A stretch of 64,000 nt of DNA, taken from assembly GCF_051488665.1 (NCBI RefSeq), contig NZ_JBPSEG010000014.1:1-64000 (forward strand), written 5' to 3'. This DNA is from Melioribacter sp051488665 (GTDB lineage Bacteria; Bacteroidota; Ignavibacteria; Ignavibacteriales; Melioribacteraceae). Numbering within the stretch: position 1 is the stretch's first letter; the number at the start of each line of letters is the position of its first letter. The notes beneath the pieces are model-generated. The model was given only the letters and a program-made list of their open reading frames with translations, did not search any database and was not told where the DNA came from. Below are positions 56,207 to 64,000 of the stretch, piece after piece. Made by a program: the position numbers and the translations under genes.

Positions 56207-58891
56207 TCAATTGGGTATTATACATTTAGGCGAGAGTTTATTCAGCAGCGCGTCAAAATTTTCAAGAGATTTTTTCATAATTTGAGAATCGGAGGGATGG
56301 CAGGTCAAACACGCGCCCACGCGTAAGATTTTCTTTTGCTCTTCAAGATTGAACGGACGATAATTTTTCCTTGTGGAAACACGGGGCTTCGGACCGGTCA
56401 AAAAATCGATCCAGGCATCCCGGGGCAAGTTATCATAAACCGACCGGGAATAATAAGGAGTAAACAACCAATCGCCGGATTTATCGAGGATTAACTTTCC
56501 CCTTCCGTAACCGATAGCCAACGGATTATTATGACACGATTGGCAACTTCTGGACTCTTTTCGGATTGTATGAGAAAACGCCGGCGCATACAGTCGTTTG
56601 AAAATAATTTCATCGCTATGAGAACTGTTGTCCCTGTCGATGCTGATAATCATTCCAGGAACGAAGGTTGTTATTTTTCTTCCGGATTCCGATTCCGCTA
56701 CGCCCAGCGCCGGAGGCTCTGAAAGGTACTCTCCCGCATGTTCAATCCACTCTCCTTCCGTTATTTTCTTTTCGAGGTGGTCGTATGCCGCAGAAGCTTT
56801 GTCAAATTCAGTATGACATCCGATGCATTGTGTAGCCCAGGATGTATGGCAAGTTTGACAATCGAGGTCTTTATGCGCTATATCGTTTGCGCATTGTTTC
56901 AACGGCGGACGAGCTTCCGCGATTTTGCCGCTCGATTTTTTTATCAACATTATTTTCCCGTCTTCTTCAAAAACATTTGTAATCGGTAAATTGTTTTTGT
57001 TTGTAAGGAGATATTTTTTAGCAGCGTCAAAATTTCTCAGTTCCGAAATCTTGCGGGATTCGTAATCGAATTCGTCAACCTTTATCGTTTTCCGCTCATT
57101 GCTGTTGTGGCAATCCGCGCACTGAATTACAGTTTGCTGTTCTTTGTGAGTATAATTTTTGCCGTCTCCCATAATTTCCGACGAGAGATGACAATCGATA
57201 CAAAGCATTCCTTTTTCGAAATGAACGTCGGGAGTCATTCTTTTGAATATCCTGCCGTCTTTAAGTCTGCGCATATCCGTGTCATAGATTAACGTTGTAT
57301 CGTTGACTTCCGCCCAGCCTTCATAGTTGGTTGATATTCTGCCCGATCTTGAGTGACACCCGAAACAGCTATAGTTGTTATCGGGAAGTTGTAACGAAGG
57401 ATGAAATTTATGGACGTGTCCTTCCTTATTTTTATTATAACGGATCAATTCATCGTAAGCTTGCGGCGAATAATCAAGGTGGCATGCAAGACACCCGCCT
57501 CCTCTCGACTCTTCGTTTATTTCGCCAAATTCGGTTTTCTCGTTGCCAAGATGACAGGAAGCGCATAAATTCCGCAAATGTTTTTCAGCCGGGGAAAAAC
57601 CGATTTCGGAAATTCGACCGAGTGAATCCGGCGACTCCAATTCACCGAATACAAACTTGTTCACGCTTATCATTCCGCTCAATGTCGTCATTATCGAATT
57701 ATTAACGCGAGGCACAATGTCGGGATGACATTGCGCAGAACCGCATGAATATTGAGCGTTCGAAAGATTGCCCGGAATAAGGATCATATTTTCGTGCGCG
57801 TCTTTCTTGTTCAATGTAAAAGGATTTCCCCGATGGCATGAATAACAGCCGAGCGCGCTTATATCGTGAGAAACGCTAAACCCTTTCATATCCGAATGAC
57901 ACGCCATACAACCTTCGTACCTTTCGCCGGCTTTGACGAGTTGTTTATCGACGGCGTCATCAACGGAAAACAATTCTTTCAATGAAACTGAATTATTGTA
58001 CCCTACGGCATATTCGTTTTCTAATCCTATTCCGAAATTCCAGTTCTCTCCTCTGAAATAAAAACCGATTATCGATAGAACAATATAAACCGCGAACAGA
58101 AAAGCCAGAGTTTTCTTTAATAAAAGGTTAGTTCCCTTTCCTGCAAAACGCAGCATGTAAATTACTACAAGCAGCGACACAATAAGCAATAAGAATACTT
58201 CAGGCCAATTCATCCAATGAAGGAATTCCTGAACGCCCACCAGGTACCACGGACCTTTAACTACTGGATTAAAACCGTCGTGTATTGTCGGCGGCAAAAT
58301 AATTCCGACAATCAATACTGTTAGCGCGCCGAAGAATATAGCTTTGGACTGAGGCCAATAACTTTTAACATGCTCTATTATGAATAACAGAATAAATATC
58401 GTGGCGGTTGCGGCGTGATGTATATAGAGCAACTGAAGGTTGTCGAACTTTCCCATAAACAGATAAGAAATACTGCCGCCGATAAACGGTATTTTATTCA
58501 GAAGGTTATTGAATATACTGTGAGCCTGAAGACTGTCGGCGTCGGCTTTGAGTATAAAACCGCTCAGCATCAAATAAATTATCAGGAGTATGCTAACGGT
58601 CAGACGCAGCCATAGATTCTTCGATACTCTGTATTCTGTTGACAATCTCAAATGATCCCAGAAGTGGAGTACCGTAAAAACAAGGAAGAACTGAGAACTC
58701 CAGTAATGCAAACTTCTCACAAAATTAAAGCGCGTCAGCAATAATATTTGACTCATCGATTCATACGGATTTCGCACGTCATAAGGGATAGCCAGCAGTA
58801 TGCCGCTTACGACGGCAATCAAAAACATGCCGAATGCAAGTTGCCCTAATGTAATTCCCCAAATTCTCAAATATTGTTTTTGCTCAGACAT
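56207..58891 (-). CDS. Cytochrome b fused to a dodecaheme cytochrome c
   Basis: The protein has 894 residues. Residues about 1-285 are a cytochrome b (b6-like) with eight or so membrane helices; heme-ligand histidines lie in SLHYWSSQFFLVFTVLHFWDH and YIHHAATATIFILLFIIEHVKSYW. The rest is periplasmic with eleven CxxCH sites (CMACH, CYSCH, CASCH, CLACH, CFGCH, CIDCH, CADCH, CQTCH, CIGCH, CQSCH, CLTCH) and one CX4CH (CGSAQCH), thus up to twelve c-hemes. It overlaps the Rieske gene by eight bases. I infer a menaquinol-oxidising bc-type complex delivering electrons directly to a periplasmic heme wire. Confidence 0.92.
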   Translation of the reverse strand: MSEQKQYLRIWGITLGQLAFGMFLIAVVSGILLAIPYDVRNPYESMSQILLLTRFNFVRSLHYWSSQFFLVFTVLHFWDHLRLSTEYRVSKNLWLRLTVSILLIIYLMLSGFILKADADSLQAHSIFNNLLNKIPFIGGSISYLFMGKFDNLQLLYIHHAATATIFILLFIIEHVKSYWPQSKAIFFGALTVLIVGIILPPTIHDGFNPVVKGPWYLVGVQEFLHWMNWPEVFLLLIVSLLVVIYMLRFAGKGTNLLLKKTLAFLFAVYIVLSIIGFYFRGENWNFGIGLENEYAVGYNNSVSLKELFSVDDAVDKQLVKAGERYEGCMACHSDMKGFSVSHDISALGCYSCHRGNPFTLNKKDAHENMILIPGNLSNAQYSCGSAQCHPDIVPRVNNSIMTTLSGMISVNKFVFGELESPDSLGRISEIGFSPAEKHLRNLCASCHLGNEKTEFGEINEESRGGGCLACHLDYSPQAYDELIRYNKNKEGHVHKFHPSLQLPDNNYSCFGCHSRSGRISTNYEGWAEVNDTTLIYDTDMRRLKDGRIFKRMTPDVHFEKGMLCIDCHLSSEIMGDGKNYTHKEQQTVIQCADCHNSNERKTIKVDEFDYESRKISELRNFDAAKKYLLTNKNNLPITNVFEEDGKIMLIKKSSGKIAEARPPLKQCANDIAHKDLDCQTCHTSWATQCIGCHTEFDKASAAYDHLEKKITEGEWIEHAGEYLSEPPALGVAESESGRKITTFVPGMIISIDRDNSSHSDEIIFKRLYAPAFSHTIRKESRSCQSCHNNPLAIGYGRGKLILDKSGDWLFTPYYSRSVYDNLPRDAWIDFLTGPKPRVSTRKNYRPFNLEEQKKILRVGACLTCHPSDSQIMKKSLENFDALLNKLSPKCIIPN

Positions 58892-59267
58892 AGACGTAAA
58901 GGTTTTTCGACTTTTTATCCGTATGGATAACGAGTTTATTCAATGATTTTACGGCAGGTCCTTTAATCGCCTCGCCGTTAATATTATATTCCGAGCCGTG
59001 ACAATTGCAAACAATTTTATTACCTGTATTTCTGTTCAATAAACATCCCAGATGCGTACACCTTGCTTCAAAAGCGACGAGAGTTTTACTTTGTTTGACA
59101 ACGATAACATTACCGATAAAATTAAAACCCTCGTTCAAATTTTCGGGAATAATTATTTTTTCGCCTGCGCTTTTTTTCTTTTTATCTTCCGCCGTAAAAA
59201 CGCCAAGGAGTATAAGAAAGAAGCCGAAGATTTTATTCGCGGTTTCAAAAAATTTTCTTCTGGTCAT
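58884..59267 (-). CDS. Rieske [2Fe-2S] protein
   Basis: The protein has 127 residues. The N-terminus (TRRKFFE, then FGFFLILLGVF) is a Tat-type signal anchor. Cluster ligands are in CTHLGC and CNCHGSEY, two Cys and two His with the disulfide pair, so a high-potential Rieske cluster is expected. With the downstream cytochrome b fusion it would form a Rieske/cytochrome b complex. No separate cytochrome c1 is needed because the c-hemes are fused. Confidence 0.93.
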   Translation of the reverse strand: MTRRKFFETANKIFGFFLILLGVFTAEDKKKKSAGEKIIIPENLNEGFNFIGNVIVVKQSKTLVAFEARCTHLGCLLNRNTGNKIVCNCHGSEYNINGEAIKGPAVKSLNKLVIHTDKKSKNLYVYV

Positions 59268-59283
59268 TTTAGCCCCGTAAAAA

Positions 59284-59889
59284 TCAAAACAAATTTTCGC
59301 GCACGAAATCGAAATCCGCTGCCGTCTTTATTTCGAAGAGCAGATCCCGGAAATAAAATTTTTCGTAACGGATATCGATAATATCCGCGGCAATCCTGTT
59401 AATAAAATTTTCAAAGTGAAAAACAAACTCTTTTTTTCCTTGATATAATTTCATGGCTTTGATGTTATCTTCTATAATTAGATTCAACAAAGGTAAAACG
59501 GATTTGGAAAAAATGCCCGCTTGATAACAAATTTTATTTCCGGAAGAGACCAACAGATTGCCCCGTTTCGATTTCATGAATTCGACAAAACCGTCTGTAA
59601 TAAAAGGAAGCAGGCAAGTAGTAAGAAAAATTCGGGGAGCGTCGATTTGATTCAAAGCTGAATAAACCGCGGAGACCATTCCGAGTCCTTCGGCTTTGTT
59701 TTCAATTGTGGGACTAAAACCATATTTTTCGGACAAAGCTCCGGGAGCTATAACATAGACTTTTTCGAAATGCGCTTCGAGGATTGCACGGATTTTTTCC
59801 AGCAAAGTAATTTCGTCTATTTTGAGATTAGCCGAATTTAAATGCAGCTCTTCATCCGGTATAAATATAACGGCATTTTCAATATTCAT
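59284..59889 (-). CDS. MobA-like NTP-transferase with degraded nucleotide-binding loop
   Basis: The protein has 201 residues. The overall plan resembles MobA (LEKIRAILEAHFEKVYVIAPG near the start, ENKAEGLGMVSAVYSALNQIDAPRIFLTTCLLPFI in the middle, the latter matching the GxxxGLxxAL...CDMPF pattern). However the essential LAGGxSxRMGxxK loop is replaced by VIFIPDEELHLNS, and the DMP aspartate by TCLLP. It could be a non-catalytic paralogue helping bis-MGD insertion into PsrA. It sits 16 bases upstream of the Rieske gene. Confidence 0.65.
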   Translation of the reverse strand: MNIENAVIFIPDEELHLNSANLKIDEITLLEKIRAILEAHFEKVYVIAPGALSEKYGFSPTIENKAEGLGMVSAVYSALNQIDAPRIFLTTCLLPFITDGFVEFMKSKRGNLLVSSGNKICYQAGIFSKSVLPLLNLIIEDNIKAMKLYQGKKEFVFHFENFINRIAADIIDIRYEKFYFRDLLFEIKTAADFDFVRENLF

Positions 59890-59936
59890 AACAGCCTGAC
59901 GACAAAATGCGTATCATTTGACCAATGCCCGCCGCA

Positions 59937-60503
59937 TTAAATATGATGCCAGATAATTTCGTCTTTATTAAAATCGTTATCGTCGAAAGCGCCGTGCATC
60001 AGGATTTTTTTAATTTCTTCTTTGCTCATGCTTGCCGTTTCTTCCAGCTGTTCGAACAGTTCCCCGATATAACCGCGGATGATATAAAAATTCCCCAGAT
60101 CGAAAAAGTTATTTAATATCGTAACGTATTCCATTATCCGGGAAAAATCGATTCCGCCCTCCTCGTCGTCGAAACCGAAAAGTTCTTTCTTCCATGCAAT
60201 GAAGCTCCAGAAAACTTTTTTTGTAATGTAAAGAGCATAATTTACTTCGGTAAGAGGGAAGCCTTCCTTGAATCTTTCGGCGCCCACATTTTCGAAATAT
60301 TTCTCCGCTTTGTCGTTTGACGCTCCCGTCTGAAGCCATTCGATTAAATTTTCGAATACCCTTTCTTCACGCGCTATTACTTCCTTTTCCGAAAGTCTGC
60401 GATAGTTTTTCATTAATTCGGTTTTCTTTATCTGTTCGTAATAGGCATGAGAGATCTGGTGAAGATTATTCCTGATAAATTCGATGATATGTGTAAAATC
60501 CAT
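59937..60503 (-). CDS. RsbRD_N-like helical sensor-domain protein
   Basis: The protein has 188 residues, all-helical, soluble, no signal peptide. The layout and GFPLTEVNYALYITKKVFWSFI motif resemble the RsbR/RsbRD N-terminal sensing domain found on stressosome proteins and histidine kinases, here without an output domain. It is probably a small signalling or adaptor protein at the head of the cytochrome arm. The start codon lies behind AGGAGGGG, which can pair with an upstream CCTCCTAA. Confidence 0.6.
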   Translation of the reverse strand: MDFTHIIEFIRNNLHQISHAYYEQIKKTELMKNYRRLSEKEVIAREERVFENLIEWLQTGASNDKAEKYFENVGAERFKEGFPLTEVNYALYITKKVFWSFIAWKKELFGFDDEEGGIDFSRIMEYVTILNNFFDLGNFYIIRGYIGELFEQLEETASMSKEEIKKILMHGAFDDNDFNKDEIIWHHI

Positions 60504-60508
60504 TTTCC

Positions 60509-60551
60509 CCTCCTAATATTTGCCTCAATATAATTGTTTTAATTTAGGAGG
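60509..60551 (-). promoter_or_regulatory. Stem that could hide the ribosome site of the RsbRD_N-like gene
   Basis: On the minus strand CCTCCTAA (60551-60544) is the exact complement of TTAGGAGG (60516-60509), which contains the Shine-Dalgarno sequence six bases before the ATG. An eight-bp stem with a 27-base AT-rich loop would block initiation when folded. Confidence 0.45.
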
Positions 60552-60565
60552 TCAATATACTTGAC
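60551..60565. promoter_or_regulatory. Inverted repeat GTCAA-N5-TTGAC upstream of the cytochrome arm
   Basis: GTCAATATACTTGAC is a perfect inverted repeat of five-base arms, 48 bases before the start codon. It could be an operator of a dimeric regulator. It is not a canonical CRP/FNR box (TTGAT-N4-ATCAA), because the half-sites point the other way. Confidence 0.35.
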
Positions 60566-60579
60566 AGTTCAACGGACGA

Positions 60580-61164
60580 TTAATTGAAATTGTATTCCTT
60601 GAATACGACATAAAGAGAATCCGGGGAGGGGTTTTGAACGAGCCACTCAGATTGCATTGCCATTTTGATTATCTCTTTTACCGATTCGGAAGGCGAAAGC
60701 GTAGAACTTACGATTTCGCTCTTAACCGGTCTCCCTTTATAATCAATCCAGAGTTTCAACAATAATCTGCCTTCCATATTGAAATTTTCCGCCGATACTA
60801 CATCTCTTATCTGGAGTGGAGTAATGTTAATCCGCGCGCGACTGATATTTTTAGCATCGTCCTGTTTTGACCTGGAGCTGTCCGAGTATGTCATTTGAAT
60901 ATCGTCCAGCATTTCAAGTTCATCGTCAACCAGTCCGAAGTTCAAATTTATTTTTATCTGTCTCTTCGAAACAATTTCATTGCGTTGAGCCGTAAGCGGT
61001 GTTGAAATCAAATTGATAATAGCGTTTTCTTCGCCGGGAAGAAATTTTCTTTCCCGCTTTACAGATGGAATCGAAATAAAAATAATAATGGTAATAATCA
61101 GGCTAAGAGCAAACGCCAACTTTATATTTCTTGAATATTCTCTCTTTAAACGTTTATAATTCAT
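60580..61164 (-). CDS. TonB-like C-terminal domain protein without a Pro-rich spacer
   Basis: The protein has 194 residues from the ATG at 61164, which overlaps the exonuclease stop as ATGA; an ATG at 61191 adds nine residues. There is one membrane helix (about 16-34) and a C-terminal domain (about 120-190) with GRLLLKLWIDYKGRPVKSEIVSSTLSPS...MQSEWLVQNP, the TonB-C pattern of Bacteroidota. The linker lacks the Pro/Lys repeats needed to span the periplasm, so true energy transduction is uncertain. Confidence 0.65.
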   Translation of the reverse strand: MNYKRLKREYSRNIKLAFALSLIITIIIFISIPSVKRERKFLPGEENAIINLISTPLTAQRNEIVSKRQIKINLNFGLVDDELEMLDDIQMTYSDSSRSKQDDAKNISRARINITPLQIRDVVSAENFNMEGRLLLKLWIDYKGRPVKSEIVSSTLSPSESVKEIIKMAMQSEWLVQNPSPDSLYVVFKEYNFN

Positions 61165-61853
61165 AGTTCGTCTGATAGATATTTTTTCCATACTTTATAA
61201 AGTTCGAACGTAGCCCGTACGTCGCGGCTGCAATAGACTGCAATTTCTTTTATTTTCCCCGCCCTGTATAACTCGTTTACTTCCATTCCGGTTATTCCTT
61301 CGGATTTGGGAGATTCGATACCGAAGGACCGACAATAGAAATCAAGATTGAATTTTTTGGTAAGTCCGTAAAATGTGAATTGTTCCAAAAGGTCGATATG
61401 CAAACCGGTATCGTAACGGCGAGCTATAAAATTCCTTGTGGGTTTTATACCCAGCTTTGCCGAACGCAGCATCAGAAACGGGACGTCGAAAGATCTGCCG
61501 TTGAAAGTTATAACGCTCTCGACTTTAGCTACATAATTCCAGAAAGTCTTCAGCATTTCATCTTCGGGCATGCCCTTGTAATTTATCGTTCCGTCTGTGT
61601 TATTCCATTCTTCATTATTTTCCGATTCGAACATAACCAGAGATTTTTCCGAATCGGTATTCAACATACCGATAACAATAACTTTTGCGGTGAATGGATA
61701 GAGATTGAGAAAGCGTTTGGCTTCTTCGATTTTTTCCGCTCTCAGGATTTCGTCTTTTTCTTGCTCCGCATATCTTAACAGAAATTCCTGCTGCGATTCT
61801 TCAAGGCTTTCGAAATCGTAAGCGGTAGTTTCGATATCGAATACGAGGTTCAT
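61161..61853 (-). CDS. Predicted DEDD-type 3'-5' exonuclease (RNase H fold)
   Basis: The protein has 230 residues. Exo I FDIETTAYD, Exo II FNGRSFDVPFLMLR and Exo III YCSRDVRATFELYKVW supply the acidic metal ligands. The family resembles PolB-like and YprB-type 3'-5' exonucleases. It acts alone, without a polymerase domain. It is coupled to the TonB-like gene by overlap. The nucleic-acid substrate is not known. Confidence 0.85.
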   Translation of the reverse strand: MNLVFDIETTAYDFESLEESQQEFLLRYAEQEKDEILRAEKIEEAKRFLNLYPFTAKVIVIGMLNTDSEKSLVMFESENNEEWNNTDGTINYKGMPEDEMLKTFWNYVAKVESVITFNGRSFDVPFLMLRSAKLGIKPTRNFIARRYDTGLHIDLLEQFTFYGLTKKFNLDFYCRSFGIESPKSEGITGMEVNELYRAGKIKEIAVYCSRDVRATFELYKVWKKYLSDEL

Positions 61854-61890
61854 TGCGACCTCATAATTTCGACACTAAACTAATAAATTG

Positions 61891-62922
61891 TCAGGCAATC
61901 TGCTCGATAATTTTTGCGGCTTCTATTATATCTTCGTTGTCGACGTCCATATGAGTAACGGCTCGAATGACGCCAACTTTTCCGGCGCCCAACAACAGTC
62001 CTTTTTCTTTGCACTTTAGAATAAAATCGTCTGCGGAAATGCGCAGCGGAGAAAACATAACGATATTCGTCTCGACAAGCGAAGTATCGATTTTTATGAA
62101 TTTATTTTCGGCTAAAAGTTCGGCGAACTTTTTTGCTTTCAAATGATCTTCTTTCAGTCTGTCGATATTGTTTTTAAGCGCGTAAAGTCCCGCAGCCGCT
62201 AAGATTCCGACTTGCCGCATTCCGCCGCCCCAGGCTTTGCGAATCCGGAAAGCTTCTTTGATCATTTCTTTGGAGCCGGCTATAATCGAGCCGACCGGAG
62301 CGCCCAGACCTTTGGACAGGCATACGGAAACCGTATCGAAAAACGATGCGTATTCAGACGGTTTGACGCCTGTTTCCACATAAGCGTTCCATATACGGGC
62401 TCCGTCGAGATGCATTGCCAGATTATATTTCCGCGCCAATTCGGATATTGCTTTGATATTTTCAATAGGATTAATCGTGCCGCCGGCTCTGTTGTGAGTG
62501 TTTTCAATTTCGACAACTTTTGTGCGAGCCATATAATACGCGCTTTCCGGACGAATAAGCGGTTCGATTTGACCGGCGGTAAAAATTCCCCGTTCATCGC
62601 CTTCAACAAGAGAAAGCTGTAAACCGCTGAGCGCCGCGGGCGAACCCGATTCGTATTGAAAAATATGAGCGTCCTTTTCGCAAATAACTTCGTCGCCGGG
62701 ACTAGTTAAAATATTCAGACAAATTTGATTGCCCATTACACCGCTCGGCACGTAAAGAGCCGCTTCTTTGCCGAGTAGTTCTGCCGCGTAGTCTTCCAAT
62801 GAATTTACCGTAGGGTCTTCTTTGTAAACGTCGTCGCCTACTTCGGCGGCAAACATTGCTTTTCGCATTTCTTCGGAAGGCTTTGTAACCGTGTCGCTCC
62901 TTAAGTCAATCGTTTTTTTCAT
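61891..62922 (-). CDS. ltaE: Low-specificity L-threonine aldolase
   Basis: The protein has 343 residues, the usual length. DLRSDTVTKPSEEMRKAMFAAEVGDDVYKEDPTVN opens it. The PLP lysine is in SVCLSKGLGAPVGS (about 200), with HLDGARIWNA upstream. It splits L-threonine or L-allo-threonine to glycine and acetaldehyde. Its start overlaps the lnt end by 17 bases. Confidence 0.95.
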   Translation of the reverse strand: MKKTIDLRSDTVTKPSEEMRKAMFAAEVGDDVYKEDPTVNSLEDYAAELLGKEAALYVPSGVMGNQICLNILTSPGDEVICEKDAHIFQYESGSPAALSGLQLSLVEGDERGIFTAGQIEPLIRPESAYYMARTKVVEIENTHNRAGGTINPIENIKAISELARKYNLAMHLDGARIWNAYVETGVKPSEYASFFDTVSVCLSKGLGAPVGSIIAGSKEMIKEAFRIRKAWGGGMRQVGILAAAGLYALKNNIDRLKEDHLKAKKFAELLAENKFIKIDTSLVETNIVMFSPLRISADDFILKCKEKGLLLGAGKVGVIRAVTHMDVDNEDIIEAAKIIEQIA

Positions 62923-64000
62923 TTTTCATCATCCTTTTTATTAAAAACATTAGAAATGTAATTCCCGAAATCAATAACGCAATCGAAGGAAACAGAAGCG
63001 GATAACTCATGAAAAAAGTTTTGTCGTTCCGCAATTCGGCATTCCCCGTAAGGAAAGTTCTTTCAAAAAGTTCGGTTTGGGAAATTGTTCTTCCGAGCGG
63101 GTCGATAATGCAGCTGATTCCGCCGTTAGCCGCTCTAACTAGAGCGCGTCTGTTTTCGACCGCTCTTAATTGCGCAAATTCTTTATGCTGAAAAGGACCG
63201 CTCGAATAACCGTACCAGCTGTCGTTGGTAACTACAACAATCATTTCAGCTCCTTTGTCGGCAAACTTTGACACAAAATAAGGGTAAATCGATTCGATAC
63301 AAATAACACCCGCAACTTTTAAATATTTATTCGGTTCGAAAATTTTTATTTCTTTACCGACGTTCCAGCTCGATATTCCGACCTGCCATGTAATAAATTT
63401 GCCGAAGAAAGGCAGCTCTTCAAGAAAAGGAACTCTTTCGCCAAACGGCACCAACATTATCTTGGCGTATTTTTCAACATCTCTTTTGAAAGGCGAGAAG
63501 AAAAGTATCGAGTTGTAAGAAGTATATTTTATGCCGCCGGCTGTTTGTTTGGCATCTTCGGGGACAGTATCGTCCCCATAGAAAAAGTTGATGTCCGGCA
63601 TTCCCGTCATTAAATAGACGTTATTCCGGTCGCAGAATTCATGAATTTTACCGACTTCGCTTTCATAATTACCCGACAACAGATATACAGGCAAAGCCGA
63701 TTCCGGCCAGACGATAAGTTTTGCATTTTCCCGTACAGCCTTTTCCGACAAACTCAGGTAAGTTTGCAATTGTTCGTCGATATTTCCCGCTTCCCATTTT
63801 TTCCAGGGATTAAAATTTGGTTGAATCAATCCTACTTTTATTTTCTTTTCGGATTTTTCATAAGTTTTGACTTTCAGAGAACCGTAAACCACCGTGACAA
63901 TGAAAACGAGCGCTGCGGCAGTTGAATAGAAAGTAAATAATTTTTTGTTCCTTCCTCTCTCTTTAACGGATAGATAAATAAAAACATTTATAAACAATAT
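62906..64000 (-). CDS. lnt: Apolipoprotein N-acyltransferase, C-terminal part (cut by window edge)
   Basis: About 364 codons are visible and the frame runs off the right edge, so the N-terminal membrane helices are missing here. A membrane segment (about 24-42) precedes the nitrilase domain: KVGLIQPNFNPWKKW, LIVWPESALP with the catalytic Glu, LVPFGERVPFLEELPF and the nucleophile Cys in VAGVICIESIYPYF. A last membrane helix is at the C-terminus. Lnt adds the third acyl chain to lipoproteins, relevant to the lipoproteins of this window. Confidence 0.93.
   Translation of the reverse strand: MLFINVFIYLSVKERGRNKKLFTFYSTAAALVFIVTVVYGSLKVKTYEKSEKKIKVGLIQPNFNPWKKWEAGNIDEQLQTYLSLSEKAVRENAKLIVWPESALPVYLLSGNYESEVGKIHEFCDRNNVYLMTGMPDINFFYGDDTVPEDAKQTAGGIKYTSYNSILFFSPFKRDVEKYAKIMLVPFGERVPFLEELPFFGKFITWQVGISSWNVGKEIKIFEPNKYLKVAGVICIESIYPYFVSKFADKGAEMIVVVTNDSWYGYSSGPFQHKEFAQLRAVENRRALVRAANGGISCIIDPLGRTISQTELFERTFLTGNAELRNDKTFFMSYPLLFPSIALLISGITFLMFLIKRMMKNEKND

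Noticed and set aside
60551..60565. GTCAATATACTTGAC as an FNR/CRP box
   Set aside because: FNR/CRP half-sites are TTGAT facing ATCAA; here the half-sites are in the opposite order, so it is only an unassigned inverted repeat.

Overview
The window looks like chromosome from a moderately AT-rich, Gram-negative bacterium of the Bacteroidota/Chlorobiota group, most likely an Ignavibacteria member close to Melioribacter. That placement is inferred from gene content and remembered relatives, not from a search. Supporting signs are SusC/SusD-type outer-membrane proteins, a large TonB-dependent receptor with a CarboxypepD-like N-terminus, DUF3098-like and DUF2231 proteins, promoters that fit both TTGACA/TATAAT and the Bacteroidota TTG-N20-TAnnTTTG pattern, and a polysulfide-reductase-type respiratory locus.

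Layout: 0.3-6.3 kb holds a surface lipoprotein/outer-membrane barrel pair, yajQ and a TonB receptor. 6.7-10.5 kb holds a secreted phosphodiesterase and a two-gene M16 protease. 10.5-14.8 kb is a minus-strand block (unknown membrane-anchored protein, enoyl-CoA hydratase, barrel, DUF2231, SDR reductase, truA). 15.0-19.2 kb is a SusC/SusD pair whose SusC reading frame is cut by an in-frame TGA. 19.2-24.0 kb holds mtaB, rpsA and cmk. 24.0-27.9 kb is a compact CoA operon (panB-panC-coaBC-coaX-panD), followed by an inositol monophosphatase gene. 29.0-33.6 kb is lon, a free-methionine-R-sulfoxide reductase and dnaX. 33.6-39.2 kb is a complete minus-strand rRNA operon (16S-tRNA-Ile-tRNA-Ala-23S-5S) followed by a 5S relic. 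39.3-49.9 kb holds small genes, a lone microcompartment vertex protein, dprA, a frameshifted rarA, a divIC-like gene, ddl, an oxidoreductase, metF, a penicillin-acylase family gene and rmuC.

49.9-60.5 kb is the most distinctive part, a minus-strand energy-metabolism locus. One arm encodes an RsbRD_N-like sensor domain, a MobA-like protein with a degraded nucleotide-binding loop, a Rieske protein and a cytochrome b fused to a dodecaheme cytochrome c. The second arm starts with a MerR regulator carrying an eight-cysteine tail and continues with a PsrABC-type molybdoenzyme, two half-size YeeE/YedE transporters and a membrane-anchored rhodanese. The rhodanese has lost its catalytic cysteine; its only cysteine is its last residue. 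I infer a periplasmic sulfur-compound respiration system with its own quinol-oxidising bc-type complex. The right end (60.6-64.0 kb) holds a TonB-like protein, a DEDD exonuclease, threonine aldolase and the C-terminal part of lnt.

Two conserved genes (susC-like, rarA) are broken by single-base events. These may be sequencing errors, true mutations or recoding. No CRISPR array, prophage or insertion sequence was seen.
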